From positions 47,913 to 111,912 of the forward strand of contig NZ_JAOQJI010000009.1 of NCBI RefSeq assembly GCF_025567125.1: a stretch of DNA of 64,000 nucleotides, written 5' to 3'. The notes under the pieces are model-generated. The model had not been told where the DNA came from. It did not search any database and saw only the letters and a program-made list of their open reading frames with translations. Of this stretch, positions 26,250 through 35,271 are shown piece after piece (the stretch's first letter is position 1; each line of letters begins with the position of its first letter). Origin of the DNA: Phocaeicola fibrisolvens (GTDB taxonomy: Bacteria; Bacteroidota; Bacteroidia; Bacteroidales; Bacteroidaceae). Made by a program: the position numbers and the translations under genes.

Positions 26250-28182
26250 GAAAAATCTTATGTTACGTGTTTCCCGCACTTTTTCTGAAGAACTTTATGC
26301 ACCTGAATATGCTCAGAACCACCTCGCTGTGGAACTCTCTCATCCCGATGGCTTTACCAATGCGCAGGAACTTTCCATCCGCGTATACTCCGACGAATAC
26401 CGTTTCTTAGGTTGCGATGCCCGCGAACTGCCGAGAAAAAATCTCCGCAAAGTCCGCTTCGATATCTGTTCTGATGAGGTATGGGGTGTCGGCCTCTACC
26501 GCATCTATGTCTACCGCAACGGGCGTCCGATGGGATGGGCCCTTCTGGAACTCTATGCCAGCTACGAACGCTGGGACAAGGCCGAGGTGGAGGATTTCCA
26601 GAGACGACCCGAAGAAAGATACTTTGCCGAGAAATTCTGTTTCCTGCCCTTGTTCGACCGACTGCTACGGGAAGGAAACGACGGCAACTTCATCCGGCAG
26701 TTCATCGAGCTGTTCCATGCCCTCGACAGCCGTCAGCTTCCCGTGCCCCACTTGCTCGTGACGGGCGACCAGGCCCATGCCTGTGCCATCCGTCTGCTGG
26801 CCTTCCATTTCTGTGAGAAGCGGGCGTCATCCTGCTATCGTTTCTCTTTACGGGAACTGCTGAACGGTTCTCTGAAATGGCCACAGCTTCAGCAGAAAAT
26901 CAGCCAAAAAAAGGTGGTAGTGGTGGAAGTACCCTACCTGACCTACTCCGACCAGGACACTCTCCTGGTCGACCTGCTGGGACAGTGGCTGGAACAGAAC
27001 GCCTCGTCTGGTCCCCGCTTCATCTTCTACGGACTGCTAGGGGCCACCTGCCAACTGCGAACTTACAGCGAGGAAATGGAACGGCTCTTCACCGAGCAGA
27101 ACACGATTTATACTCCCGACCGTCCCGCCGATGCCGACCCGGATGAAGAAAATCCATCCGACCTGCTTGCCCTGCCGTTTGATGAGGAAGACATACTGCT
27201 GAAAACCGATAATCTTGCGACGGAAGGAATCGAAGCCTTCAAGTTAGGAAATTCTGACGACCTGCCAGCGAAGGATACTGCCGCCAAGGAACCGGATGCC
27301 GAACAGGCCTTGCAGGAGATGGTGGGACTGACGCGCCTGAAAGAGGACCTGGAGGAAGCACGGCTGCTGGCCCGCTTCACGAAGAAACGGCAGGAACTGG
27401 GACTTGATACGTCGCCGGAGAACCGTCACCACATGCTGTTCCTCGGTAATCCGGGTACGGGAAAGACCACGGTGGCTAAGCTCATCGGACAAATGTATCA
27501 TCAGATGGGACTGCTTTCCGTGGGGCATACCGTGGAGACCTGCCGCACGAACCTCGTGGGCGAATTCATCGGAGAGACGGAAAAGAAGACCAGAGAAGCC
27601 ATCCAGGAGGCACGGGGCGGCGTGCTCTTCATCGATGAGGCCCACACGCTAGTGACCACCCGGGAGGAAACAAAGGACTTCGGCAAGGAGGTCATCCATG
27701 CCCTGCTCCCCGTGCTCTCGGAACCCAATCCCGACCTGATTGTCATCCTGGCCGGCTACGAGGACAAGATGCAGTTGCTGATGCGCACCAACCCGGGCTT
27801 GCAGGACCGCTTCCCGCTCCAGTTCCACTTTGACGACTACACGGCAGACGAGTTACGGGAGATGGCGCACCGCTACCTGGAGAAACGGAGCTTCCAGTTG
27901 ACGCCTGCCGCAGACGAGGCCCTGTACCGCCTCATCGTGGGAGCCACCGACCACCACGACGCCCATTTCGGCAACGGGCGCTGGGTGCACAACCTGATAG
28001 AGCAGGGTCTCATCAAGAGCATGGCCCGGCGCATCATGTCGCTGCCTACCCTGCCCGATGATACCCTCCTGTTCCGCACCATCGAAGTGGAAGATGTACA
28101 AGCTGCCAGCCGTCGCTTCTGCGGCAACCGGATGCTGAAACTGGAACCGCAACCTACTCGCCGCATCGGTTTCCGGGCCTGA
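26248..28182 (+). CDS. AAA+ ATPase, CbbX/SpoVK type
   Basis: A 644-residue cytoplasmic protein. Residues 1-350 form an N-terminal region of unknown fold, ending in an acidic linker. Residues 355-640 are a CbbX/SpoVK-type AAA+ module: Walker A GNPGTGKTT (400-408), Walker B VLFIDEAH (Asp463, Glu464), sensor region LIVILAGYEDKM and arginine finger GLQDRFP (Arg521). CbbX-type ATPases remodel partner proteins; the substrate here is unknown and no partner is adjacent. The ATG at 26248 is chosen over upstream TTG codons. Its leader (25940-26249) is unusual. Confidence 0.9.
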   Translation: MKNLMLRVSRTFSEELYAPEYAQNHLAVELSHPDGFTNAQELSIRVYSDEYRFLGCDARELPRKNLRKVRFDICSDEVWGVGLYRIYVYRNGRPMGWALLELYASYERWDKAEVEDFQRRPEERYFAEKFCFLPLFDRLLREGNDGNFIRQFIELFHALDSRQLPVPHLLVTGDQAHACAIRLLAFHFCEKRASSCYRFSLRELLNGSLKWPQLQQKISQKKVVVVEVPYLTYSDQDTLLVDLLGQWLEQNASSGPRFIFYGLLGATCQLRTYSEEMERLFTEQNTIYTPDRPADADPDEENPSDLLALPFDEEDILLKTDNLATEGIEAFKLGNSDDLPAKDTAAKEPDAEQALQEMVGLTRLKEDLEEARLLARFTKKRQELGLDTSPENRHHMLFLGNPGTGKTTVAKLIGQMYHQMGLLSVGHTVETCRTNLVGEFIGETEKKTREAIQEARGGVLFIDEAHTLVTTREETKDFGKEVIHALLPVLSEPNPDLIVILAGYEDKMQLLMRTNPGLQDRFPLQFHFDDYTADELREMAHRYLEKRSFQLTPAADEALYRLIVGATDHHDAHFGNGRWVHNLIEQGLIKSMARRIMSLPTLPDDTLLFRTIEVEDVQAASRRFCGNRMLKLEPQPTRRIGFRA

Positions 28183-28251
28183 GACAGCAACCGCAACAGG
28201 ATAACTCAATACCGGGTTATGAAAGTGACAATCTCATCGATTGAACCCCAC

Positions 28252-28303
28252 AAAAAAACTCCTGCTTTCGTTCTATTCACCAAAACGAAGCAGGAGATTT
28301 TTT
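28252..28303 (+). terminator. Bidirectional terminator
   Basis: Stem CTCCTGCTT (28259-28267) with AAGCAGGAG (28288-28296), extended past a one-base bulge by CGTT/AACG. It is flanked by A7 on the left and T6 on the right, serving the AAA gene and the converging lipocalin gene. Confidence 0.85.
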
Positions 28304-28339
28304 ATGTGACAAGCGCTTTCCGCTCTCGAAACCCTTCTA

Positions 28340-28849
28340 TCAATTAAACACCAACCTATCTGTGTCATATCCGCGTTTCCGCAGCTCATCAAGAAGTTGC
28401 TGAAGCACGTCGTCGGGCAGTTTCTCTTCCCGACTCATAATCCAGAGATACTTGTCGCTGCTGCTGCCAATCAGCACATAGCGGTAGTCCGGGTCGATGT
28501 CGAGCACGTAATAATCGGCATAGAACCACAGGAAGAACGATACCTTCAGTTTGCCGGGGTCATTCGGGTCGGGCTGTTTCGCCTTACCGGTGATTTCCTT
28601 GTATTTCCCGTCCTTGTATCCCGCGTTCAGCACCTCGATACGCCCATTCGGAAGCAAGGTGTAAGTGGCCGTCACACGGCTCATTCCTTTTTCAAAACGA
28701 TGGTCGTAGCGGGCTATCTCATACCATTTTCCCATGAAGCGGGACACGTCGAACTGCGCCACCGTCCGGTTGTCTATCTGGGTGGAATTCCCGCCCTGGC
28801 AGCTGCCCAATCCCAGCAGGGCACACAAAAGAATCAGAATCTGTTTCAT
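28340..28849 (-). CDS. blc: Lipocalin lipoprotein (Blc type)
   Basis: A 169-residue outer-membrane-type lipocalin. Lipobox GLGSC (Cys17). The lipocalin GxW motif is in FMGKWYEIARYDHRFEKG, and the second conserved region YVLIGSSSDKYLWIMSREEKLPDDVL is present. Bacterial lipocalins bind lipids such as lysophospholipids at the outer membrane. A single gene. Confidence 0.93.
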   Translation of the reverse strand: MKQILILLCALLGLGSCQGGNSTQIDNRTVAQFDVSRFMGKWYEIARYDHRFEKGMSRVTATYTLLPNGRIEVLNAGYKDGKYKEITGKAKQPDPNDPGKLKVSFFLWFYADYYVLDIDPDYRYVLIGSSSDKYLWIMSREEKLPDDVLQQLLDELRKRGYDTDRLVFN

Positions 28850-29198
28850 GTCTGCATTGTTTTAAGGTTCATCTCTCACAAATATACCAAAACTAACTTA
28901 ATTCTGAAGGAATCCAAGAAAAATAATACGATTCACGATGAATGACAAAACCCGCTTTCCATAGTCCCAGTTTCCAGCCAGTCAATACCAACCTCCATCT
29001 GTCCCTGAAACAAACAATCCCGAAGGCACACCGTCTTTTCCGCAGCGAATCATCCTTCTTCCGGAGAATCCGAGCAGTTGTCATTCTGACACATATTCAG
29101 CCTATTTAAAAATAAAAGCACACAAGCATTAGGCCATCACACAAAGAATGTATAAATTTATACCGTTTTTATAACCAGGAAACCTATTTAAAAGGAAT
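28850..29198. other. Intergenic region with the lipocalin promoter
   Basis: This holds a TATATTTG minus-7 element for the lipocalin gene on the minus strand (28879-28886). The remainder has no convincing ORF, hairpin or repeat. No TAnnTTTG element is evident for the plus-strand gene at 29199. Confidence 0.5.
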
Positions 29199-31169
29199 AT
29201 GAGAAAGACAAAACTATTTTTTGTAGGCACCTTCATCCTGATGTTGGGAGGAACGGTCGTGCATGCCCAGTCGTGGAGAAACGGCAGGGCCTATACGCTG
29301 GACAAACAGTATGCCAGCTATCCTTGTGTGAACTTATTGGACAGTACGAGTGTGACGGTGGAACCCACCGGACAAGGTTCGTTTGCGGTCTGCCGGGCCG
29401 TGCGGGTACAGACACCTGCCGGAGCCTTGCAGCAACGGGTATTGAAATACGATTACGACCCGCTGACAGCCGCCGCCACCTTCAAGCGGGTGACCATCTA
29501 TCATACCGACGGAACATATACGATGGTCGACGTGAGCAAGACCTGCGATTATGCCGCTCCGGCCAGAGCCATTTACTGGGGAGCCCGCCAGATTATGCTG
29601 GAGCTGGGTGCCCTGAAACCGGGCGACATCGTCGACTATGAAATCGACAAGAAAGGATTCACCTACGCCTTGCTGGCCGACCTGCCGCAGGAAGGAAACG
29701 ACTCCCGTTTCATTCCCCCAATGCGCGGACAGTTCTACGACATCGTGCCCTTCTGGGCCACCGAGCCGACCCTGCGGAAGGTGTACCGCGTCAGCCTTCC
29801 GGCCGAAAAAGAAATCCAGTTCCAGTTCTACCAGGGCGACTGTGCCTCTTCCATGCGCTACGAGGACGGACGGAAAGTCTACACCTTCGCCAAAAACGAA
29901 ATCATGCCCTTCCGCCGCGAACCGAACATGGTGGATTTCTATGACGCCGCACCGAAGCTGATGATGTCTACCACTGCCGACTGGAAAGAGAAGTCGCGCT
30001 GGTTCTATGGCGTCAATGAAGACTACGGCAGCTTTACTGCCATTCCGGAAGCCCAAAAGAAGGTAGACGAACTGATTCGCGGCAAGAAGACCGAGATGGA
30101 GAAAATCGCCGTGCTGACCCACTGGGTGGCCGACAACATCCGTTATGCGGGAATCTCCATGGGGAAAGGTGAAGGATTCACCCTGCACAACCTGAAGATG
30201 GATTACACCGACCGCTGCGGCGTGTGCAAGGACATTGCCGGTACCCTGATTTCCTTCCTGCGGATGGCAGGATTCGAAGCCTTCCCGGCCATGACCATGG
30301 CGGGCAGCCGCGTGGAGACCATCCCTGCCGACCATTTCAACCACTGTGTGGCCGTAGTAAAGCTCAGTGACGGTACCCTGATGCCCCTCGACCCGACCTG
30401 GGTACCTTTCTGCCGGGAACTGTGGAGCAGTGCCGAACAGCAGCAGAACTACCTGCCGGGCACCCCGGAAGGCACCGACCTGTGCCTGACTCCGATTTCC
30501 GACCCGGAAAACCATTACGTGCGCATCAAGGCACAGAACACCCTCGACGAGAAGGGCGCCCTGAAAGGCTCCTTCACCATCGAAGCCGAGGGACAGAGCG
30601 ACAGCAACATCCGGCGCATTTTCACCACCGGCTTCCAGAGCGAATGGAAACATTCTATGGAACGCCAGCTGCTGAACGTCTCCCCGAAAGCCCGGCTGGA
30701 AAGCGTGGACTATGGTCGTGCGCCGAAAGACTATCAGAAAGCCCCCATCCGGATTACGTTCCGCTATACCATTCCAGGGTATGCCCTGAAAGGCGAGGAA
30801 GGCGAACTCATCTTCAAGCCCTTCGTGCTGAACAACCTCTACACCCAAGTCCTCTCCTACCTGCGGATTGATACCAGCCTGGAGAAACGGGCCTACGGCT
30901 TCAAGGACGGTTGCTCCCGTCTGGTTGAAATGGAAGAAAACCTGAAACTCCCGGCCGGATACAAATGGCAAGGAAAGGAAAAACAGGACCAGATGGACGG
31001 TACGGGTGCCGGATTCACCGGAAGCCTGAAACAGAGCGGTAACCAGCTGCAGTTGAAAACCTCCCTGCGGTTGAAGAAGCGTGTCTATGAAGCAGCCGAC
31101 TGGGACAGCTTCCGCAAGGCAGTGAACACCGCCAAAGGATATGGAGAATATATGGTAATCAAAAAGTAA
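29199..31169 (+). CDS. DUF3857/transglutaminase-like exported protein
   Basis: A 656-residue exported protein (signal MRKTKLFFVGTFILMLGGTVVHAQ). It has an N-terminal DUF3857 domain (about 40-245) and a transglutaminase-like fold (about 290-400) with an intact triad: Cys343 in DRCGVCKDIAG, His382 in HFNHCVAV, Asp398 in PLDPTW. Members are usually periplasmic; cleavage or crosslinking activity is undefined. The next gene, 21 bases away by its most likely start, has the same architecture. Confidence 0.9.
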   Translation: MRKTKLFFVGTFILMLGGTVVHAQSWRNGRAYTLDKQYASYPCVNLLDSTSVTVEPTGQGSFAVCRAVRVQTPAGALQQRVLKYDYDPLTAAATFKRVTIYHTDGTYTMVDVSKTCDYAAPARAIYWGARQIMLELGALKPGDIVDYEIDKKGFTYALLADLPQEGNDSRFIPPMRGQFYDIVPFWATEPTLRKVYRVSLPAEKEIQFQFYQGDCASSMRYEDGRKVYTFAKNEIMPFRREPNMVDFYDAAPKLMMSTTADWKEKSRWFYGVNEDYGSFTAIPEAQKKVDELIRGKKTEMEKIAVLTHWVADNIRYAGISMGKGEGFTLHNLKMDYTDRCGVCKDIAGTLISFLRMAGFEAFPAMTMAGSRVETIPADHFNHCVAVVKLSDGTLMPLDPTWVPFCRELWSSAEQQQNYLPGTPEGTDLCLTPISDPENHYVRIKAQNTLDEKGALKGSFTIEAEGQSDSNIRRIFTTGFQSEWKHSMERQLLNVSPKARLESVDYGRAPKDYQKAPIRITFRYTIPGYALKGEEGELIFKPFVLNNLYTQVLSYLRIDTSLEKRAYGFKDGCSRLVEMEENLKLPAGYKWQGKEKQDQMDGTGAGFTGSLKQSGNQLQLKTSLRLKKRVYEAADWDSFRKAVNTAKGYGEYMVIKK

Positions 31170-31190
31170 TCCCTTATGCGAGGGCTTAAC

Positions 31191-32843
31191 ATGAAACGAA
31201 AAGCAATGAAAACATTATCGATTTACATAGGAATCATAGGAATGCTTTTGCTGGCTGTCCTGCCGGCCAAAGCCGCATCGGAAGCGGAGTTCCGCAAACT
31301 TTCGAAGACCTATACCCTGCGGGCCGACGGCAGCCAGGAGGTACGGGTACAAAAGGAACTGACCCTGTTCACGCATGCCGCCATGAACAGCTTGTATGGA
31401 GAAACCTTTATCGTGTACGACCCGGACTTCCAGAAATTGGAAATCCACGAATCCTACACCCGTCAGAAGGACGGTACCGTCATCCAGACTCCGGCCAACG
31501 CCTTGGTAGAGGTACTCCCCTCGGCAGCCGCCAATGCCCCGGCCTATAACCGACTGAAAGAGATGGTCGTGGTGCACACCGGACTTGAACTGGGGGCCAC
31601 CATCGTACTGGACTATTCCATCGTGAGTAAAGCCGGTTACCTGCCGGAACTGGATGTATGCTGCCCGGTGAAAGAACTTTCCCCCATCAAGGAATATACC
31701 TTCCGTCTGAACGTTCCGGCCGGAAAAGCGGTACACTACGAACTGCTGAACGCTTCCGCCAAACCGGTCATCACCCAAGGAAGCGGCATGAAAACTTTTA
31801 CCTGGACACTGAAAGATGTGAAACCCCGTCCGTACGCCTATCCCTCTGCCAGAGGAGCCATGGGACAGGTACAGGCAGTGAGCAGCGGCATGATGCCCGT
31901 CTTCATAGCCTCCACCTGGGCGCGCTACGACGAAGCCCTGAAAAGCCTGAAAGCCCAATTCCAGCCCGGCAGCCGTTCCGTCATTGAAGCCAAGGTGGCC
32001 GAACTGACCCGAGGAATAGAAGGCAATCCGCAGGCCATCCGCAATGCCATCGCCGGCTACATGACCGAACTGTATCAGCTGGGACGTTGCGGCGTATCCC
32101 TGCAAGAAGCCGGCTACCGCCTGCGTCCGGCCTCGGAAGTCATCCGCTCAGCCTACGGTACCCAAGCGGAACTGGTGAACCTGGATGTCACCTTGCAGCA
32201 GGCTGCCGGACTGGAAGCAGAAGTGGCCGTCTGCGCCCTGCGTCCGTCCACGAAAGACAATCAGGGACTGTCCGGCCTCGTATCGGTAGTAGCCCAAAGC
32301 AAGCTGATGCCCGAGAAGGTCGCCCTGACCGGTACGGAAGAAGCCTGCCTGCAACCCTTCCTGACAGTGACCAACCTGGAAGGAAAACCTCTGACGATGG
32401 AAGCCTATCTGAGTGCCAAAGATATGCAGCAAACCGACACCCTGAAAGTAGACGAAACCCAATTGCAACAGCCCGCCGAAGGCTGGGGAATCGTCACCCT
32501 GCCCGACCCGACACCCGTACGTACCCTTTATACGTATGCGCCCAACACGACCATTCCTGAAAGCATCCTCCTGCCGAGAACAATGAATTGTACACTGGAG
32601 ACCCATGTCTGTCTGCCGGAAGGAATGAAAGTCACCCCGCGTGCCGACATGGAAGTCAGCAACGCCTGCGGAAAAGTCACCTTCAGCTACCAGCCGACGA
32701 AAGACGGCGTGAAAGTGACCCGCAGCCTCCGGATAAGCCGACAGCTGCAGACTCCGTCCAACTACAAAGAGCTGTATGCCCTGCTGGCAGAATGGCGGGA
32801 TGCCAACAACCACACACTGGTGGTCAAGAAGACAGCAGAATGA
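31191..32843 (+). CDS. DUF3857 protein with degenerate transglutaminase core
   Basis: A 550-residue exported protein similar in layout to the preceding gene. The DUF3857 domain spans about 30-235. The core aligns as ASEVIRSAYGTQAELVNLDVTLQQAAGLEAEVAV, where the position of the catalytic Cys is Gln325; no nearby His/Asp pair is apparent. The paralogue next door keeps the Cys. It is therefore likely a non-catalytic partner. ATG codons at 31176, 31191 and 31206 are possible starts; 31191 gives a compact signal peptide. Terminator follows. Confidence 0.82.
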   Translation: MKRKAMKTLSIYIGIIGMLLLAVLPAKAASEAEFRKLSKTYTLRADGSQEVRVQKELTLFTHAAMNSLYGETFIVYDPDFQKLEIHESYTRQKDGTVIQTPANALVEVLPSAAANAPAYNRLKEMVVVHTGLELGATIVLDYSIVSKAGYLPELDVCCPVKELSPIKEYTFRLNVPAGKAVHYELLNASAKPVITQGSGMKTFTWTLKDVKPRPYAYPSARGAMGQVQAVSSGMMPVFIASTWARYDEALKSLKAQFQPGSRSVIEAKVAELTRGIEGNPQAIRNAIAGYMTELYQLGRCGVSLQEAGYRLRPASEVIRSAYGTQAELVNLDVTLQQAAGLEAEVAVCALRPSTKDNQGLSGLVSVVAQSKLMPEKVALTGTEEACLQPFLTVTNLEGKPLTMEAYLSAKDMQQTDTLKVDETQLQQPAEGWGIVTLPDPTPVRTLYTYAPNTTIPESILLPRTMNCTLETHVCLPEGMKVTPRADMEVSNACGKVTFSYQPTKDGVKVTRSLRISRQLQTPSNYKELYALLAEWRDANNHTLVVKKTAE

Positions 32844-32860
32844 CCTGAGAAAGAATCTTC

Positions 32861-32909
32861 ACAAAAAAGGGAGAGCCTTCGGTTTTGCGCCGGGTTCTCC
32901 CTTTTTTGT
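32861..32909 (+). terminator. Terminator after the DUF3857 pair
   Basis: ACAAAAAAGGGAGA (32861-32874) pairs with TCTCCCTTTTTTGT (32896-32909), ending in six T. Confidence 0.88.
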
Positions 32910-32941
32910 GATACCTCATCATGCGTCAGGACGAAGAATGT

Positions 32942-33040
32942 TCAGCCTAACCAATTGGTAAAAATCAGGATGCAATCAAAGATTCTTTCAATCAGTTTGT
33001 CTATCTTCCTTTTGACACCTTTCCAATATATTTTTCCCAT
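32942..33040 (-). CDS. 32-residue conserved small protein, copy A
   Basis: This is an unlisted small gene of 32 codons plus stop. It begins MGKIYWKGVKRK, is basic in the first half and hydrophobic in the second (DCILIF), and ends in WLG. GGAGGA lies about 7 bases ahead of the ATG. A nearly identical gene (copy B, 40812-40910) has the same length. Of 32 residues 26 match, the six replacements are mostly conservative, and eight further codons differ only at synonymous positions. This indicates selection on the protein. The sequence would form an amphipathic or short membrane-associated helix. Function unknown; type I toxin or regulatory peptide are possible. Confidence 0.7.
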   Translation of the reverse strand: MGKIYWKGVKRKIDKLIERIFDCILIFTNWLG

Positions 33041-33089
33041 AAAGCTGTCCTCCTCTACAACAAGCCACCATCTACTATTCCATCTATTG

Positions 33090-33097
33090 CAAATATA
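33090..33097 (-). promoter_or_regulatory. Minus-7 element for small gene copy A
   Basis: TATATTTG on the minus strand, giving a leader of about 40 bases. The surrounding 60 or so bases are conserved upstream of copy B. Confidence 0.6.
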
Positions 33098-33197
33098 CTG
33101 TTTTTTTCACTTCAGAAACCCCCATACGGCCTTTAAGATATGGCTGATTTAGAACCCAAGAATAGCCACACCCCTTATAATCCACTCAAAGCTGACT

Positions 33198-34295
33198 CTA
33201 TCTTATCGCCTCAAATCTGTCATTTTCCTTTTGAGCATATTCCTTAAAGAAACTTATCACATTCGGATAGAAATTCTCAAAGTTGCTATATTTTGCTTGC
33301 TTCTTTTCGTATTTTCTCAGCACATTAACCAATTCCGGCATCCACCTGAAGTTTCGTTGCATCTGTTCCAACAGTTCATTCCTTATTTCTTCCGGTTTGT
33401 ATGCCTTATCCAGCATATAACAGATTACAGCCGCGCGGACAAGCGACTCATTGACCATGGTTTTCCAGTTATTGTATGCCTGTCTCGACATACTCCATTG
33501 TGAAGACTTGAACAAATCTACGGCAGCAGGCTCAAGTTCTTTTACGTATGCAGGATATTGGTTTTCATCCAGATAATGATTGATGAAGGAATGGTTAAAT
33601 TCATGGATCAGTGTCGGCAGGTATTCCTTGCTATACATAGGCCTATCTTCCTTATCCACGTAATAGCCTACCACCGCAAAGACTTCCTTCTTTTTCCCTT
33701 TTACCTGCCGGTTTACTCCATAGTTTCCTCCGCCGTTGCAGAAACCGATGATCACCGAAAAAACTTCCTGCGGTTCATTACCATAGAAACGAGGATACCA
33801 GTCTATATCAAAATGGTTGACGACATTGTCTTGATAAGACTTGATTCCCTTTTCATAAAGGCTTTTATGGGCTTTGAAAAACGCATTGAATTTTGTCTCT
33901 TTATAAAAGTTGTTGAGATGAGACAGAAATTCACCTTTATCCACTTCCATCCATCTTTTGTCCAAGGTGGGGACGTCTTCCTCTATCAATGAAAGAGTAC
34001 CGTTCCGGTTGTCCAGATGTATAGCCATGGACATGACCGCATCGAAAGAGATGCCATACTTGTTCCGAAGTGCTTGCATATATCCTACAGCCGGATGCGC
34101 AGTATTATCCTTAAAATAGCTGTCCATGTCTTTTATGTACTGCCCTGCCATATCCATGTGATATTCCTGAAATCCTGCCATGCGGGACAAGATACTCATC
34201 AGTTCCACGTTTTCATTGACCTGCGGAACGACCGACTGCGCCTTTGCCCAAAGACAGCCCATGAGCAAGGCAAAAAGAATCATACATTTTTTCAT
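33198..34295 (-). CDS. DUF4932 family exported protein with HExxH motif
   Basis: A 365-residue exported protein (signal to AKA-Q). The zinc-peptidase motif HEFNH (His231, Glu232, His235) is present and NESLVRAA (Glu283) could supply the third ligand, the gluzincin-like pattern of DUF4932. The length and the two motif blocks are complete. Its substrate is unknown. A single gene with no obvious partner. Confidence 0.8.
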   Translation of the reverse strand: MKKCMILFALLMGCLWAKAQSVVPQVNENVELMSILSRMAGFQEYHMDMAGQYIKDMDSYFKDNTAHPAVGYMQALRNKYGISFDAVMSMAIHLDNRNGTLSLIEEDVPTLDKRWMEVDKGEFLSHLNNFYKETKFNAFFKAHKSLYEKGIKSYQDNVVNHFDIDWYPRFYGNEPQEVFSVIIGFCNGGGNYGVNRQVKGKKKEVFAVVGYYVDKEDRPMYSKEYLPTLIHEFNHSFINHYLDENQYPAYVKELEPAAVDLFKSSQWSMSRQAYNNWKTMVNESLVRAAVICYMLDKAYKPEEIRNELLEQMQRNFRWMPELVNVLRKYEKKQAKYSNFENFYPNVISFFKEYAQKENDRFEAIR

Positions 34296-34346
34296 ATCGT
34301 AAATGGTTTATTATTCATAAAGCTTGGGAATAGCATCTGTTCCTGC

Positions 34347-34988
34347 TTAAAAAGACTTCAGCAGTGAACTGTTTACCGTCCTGTCCACCTCCTGTCTCAC
34401 CTTCTTCGTCTGGCGGCCGAAGTCGAGGGTGTAGGCCAGTTTGATGTGACAGTACCGGCTGTTTGTCTTGAAATCTTCGTCCGAATCGTACGCGTAGAGT
34501 GCATGCTGAAACGTCTTTCTGAACTTCCGGTCGGTGAAGGGAGATACGAGATTGACTTCCGCAAAGAAATTCCCTTTGCTATACGTACATTCCAGTCCGT
34601 AGTTGACGGGAGTCTCTTCTATACCCAGCGAAGTAGTATTGACGATTTTGTTTCTGAAATTGATATAGGGAGAAAGGCTGAAATCCCCCAGATAGACATT
34701 GGCATTAAGGTTACCCGTCAAGTTACGGCTACCGGATTCGCACACGGAGTGGACAGACGTATAGTTGTATCTTATATCGCCCGACAGACTAAACGCCCGG
34801 TTGAACGTGTGCGAGGCCGCCAGTATCGCCCCATAATAGTGGATGTTCCCGCGGTTGGTGAACGACTTGACGAGATAGGTATCCTCTGCATAATAGTCGT
34901 GGACCACCGGATTATGCTCCAGCTTGTACTGGAGGATGGCCGAAAGCCCCGTTTTCTTTATCTTGCCGGAATGTATCTGTTTCTTCAT
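34347..34988 (-). pseudogene. C-terminal fragment of an outer-membrane beta-barrel protein
   Basis: A 213-residue open frame consisting of alternating amphipathic strands (for example RGNIHYYGAILAASHTFNRAFSLSGDIRYNYTS, SRYCHIKLAYTLDFG). It fits the last strands of a TonB-dependent or OMP_b-brl_3 family barrel of normally 700-900 residues. There is no signal peptide, plug or N-terminal half. The upstream DNA instead leads into the promoter of the AAA gene at 35272. Best read as a truncated remnant. Confidence 0.7.
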
Positions 34989-35216
34989 GGCGCATCCCGT
35001 GATAAGAAAATGATTCTTCTTTTTCTACAAATGTATAGAATATTCAGAATAAAAACCCTCTTTTTCCCTTTAAAAAACCTCCCCTATCTGACGGTCGCCC
35101 TTCTATTTCAAACGAACAGTGTTCCATCCGTTTATCAAAAACGAATCATTGAGAATCGCAGACCTTCAAAAAGGAAGAATTCCCGGCCAGATTTTCCATT
35201 TCCTGTTTCCCGTTTA

Positions 35217-35247
35217 TTTGAATGTTCATCTAAAATCACTACATTCG
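35217..35247 (+). promoter_or_regulatory. Promoter cassette of AAA paralogue 1
   Basis: TTTG (35217-35220), 19 bases, then TACATTCG (35240-35247). The block from TTTGAATGTTC to the ATG is almost identical in the three copies, whereas sequence before it is unrelated. Confidence 0.75.
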
Positions 35248-35271
35248 CAGTAGAATCAAAATCCAGTGGTT

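Noticed and set aside
29334..30971. Long open frame of 545 codons on the minus strand
   Set aside because: It lies opposite the well-supported DUF3857-transglutaminase gene; open antisense frames are common in GC-richer coding DNA, and no family pattern is seen.
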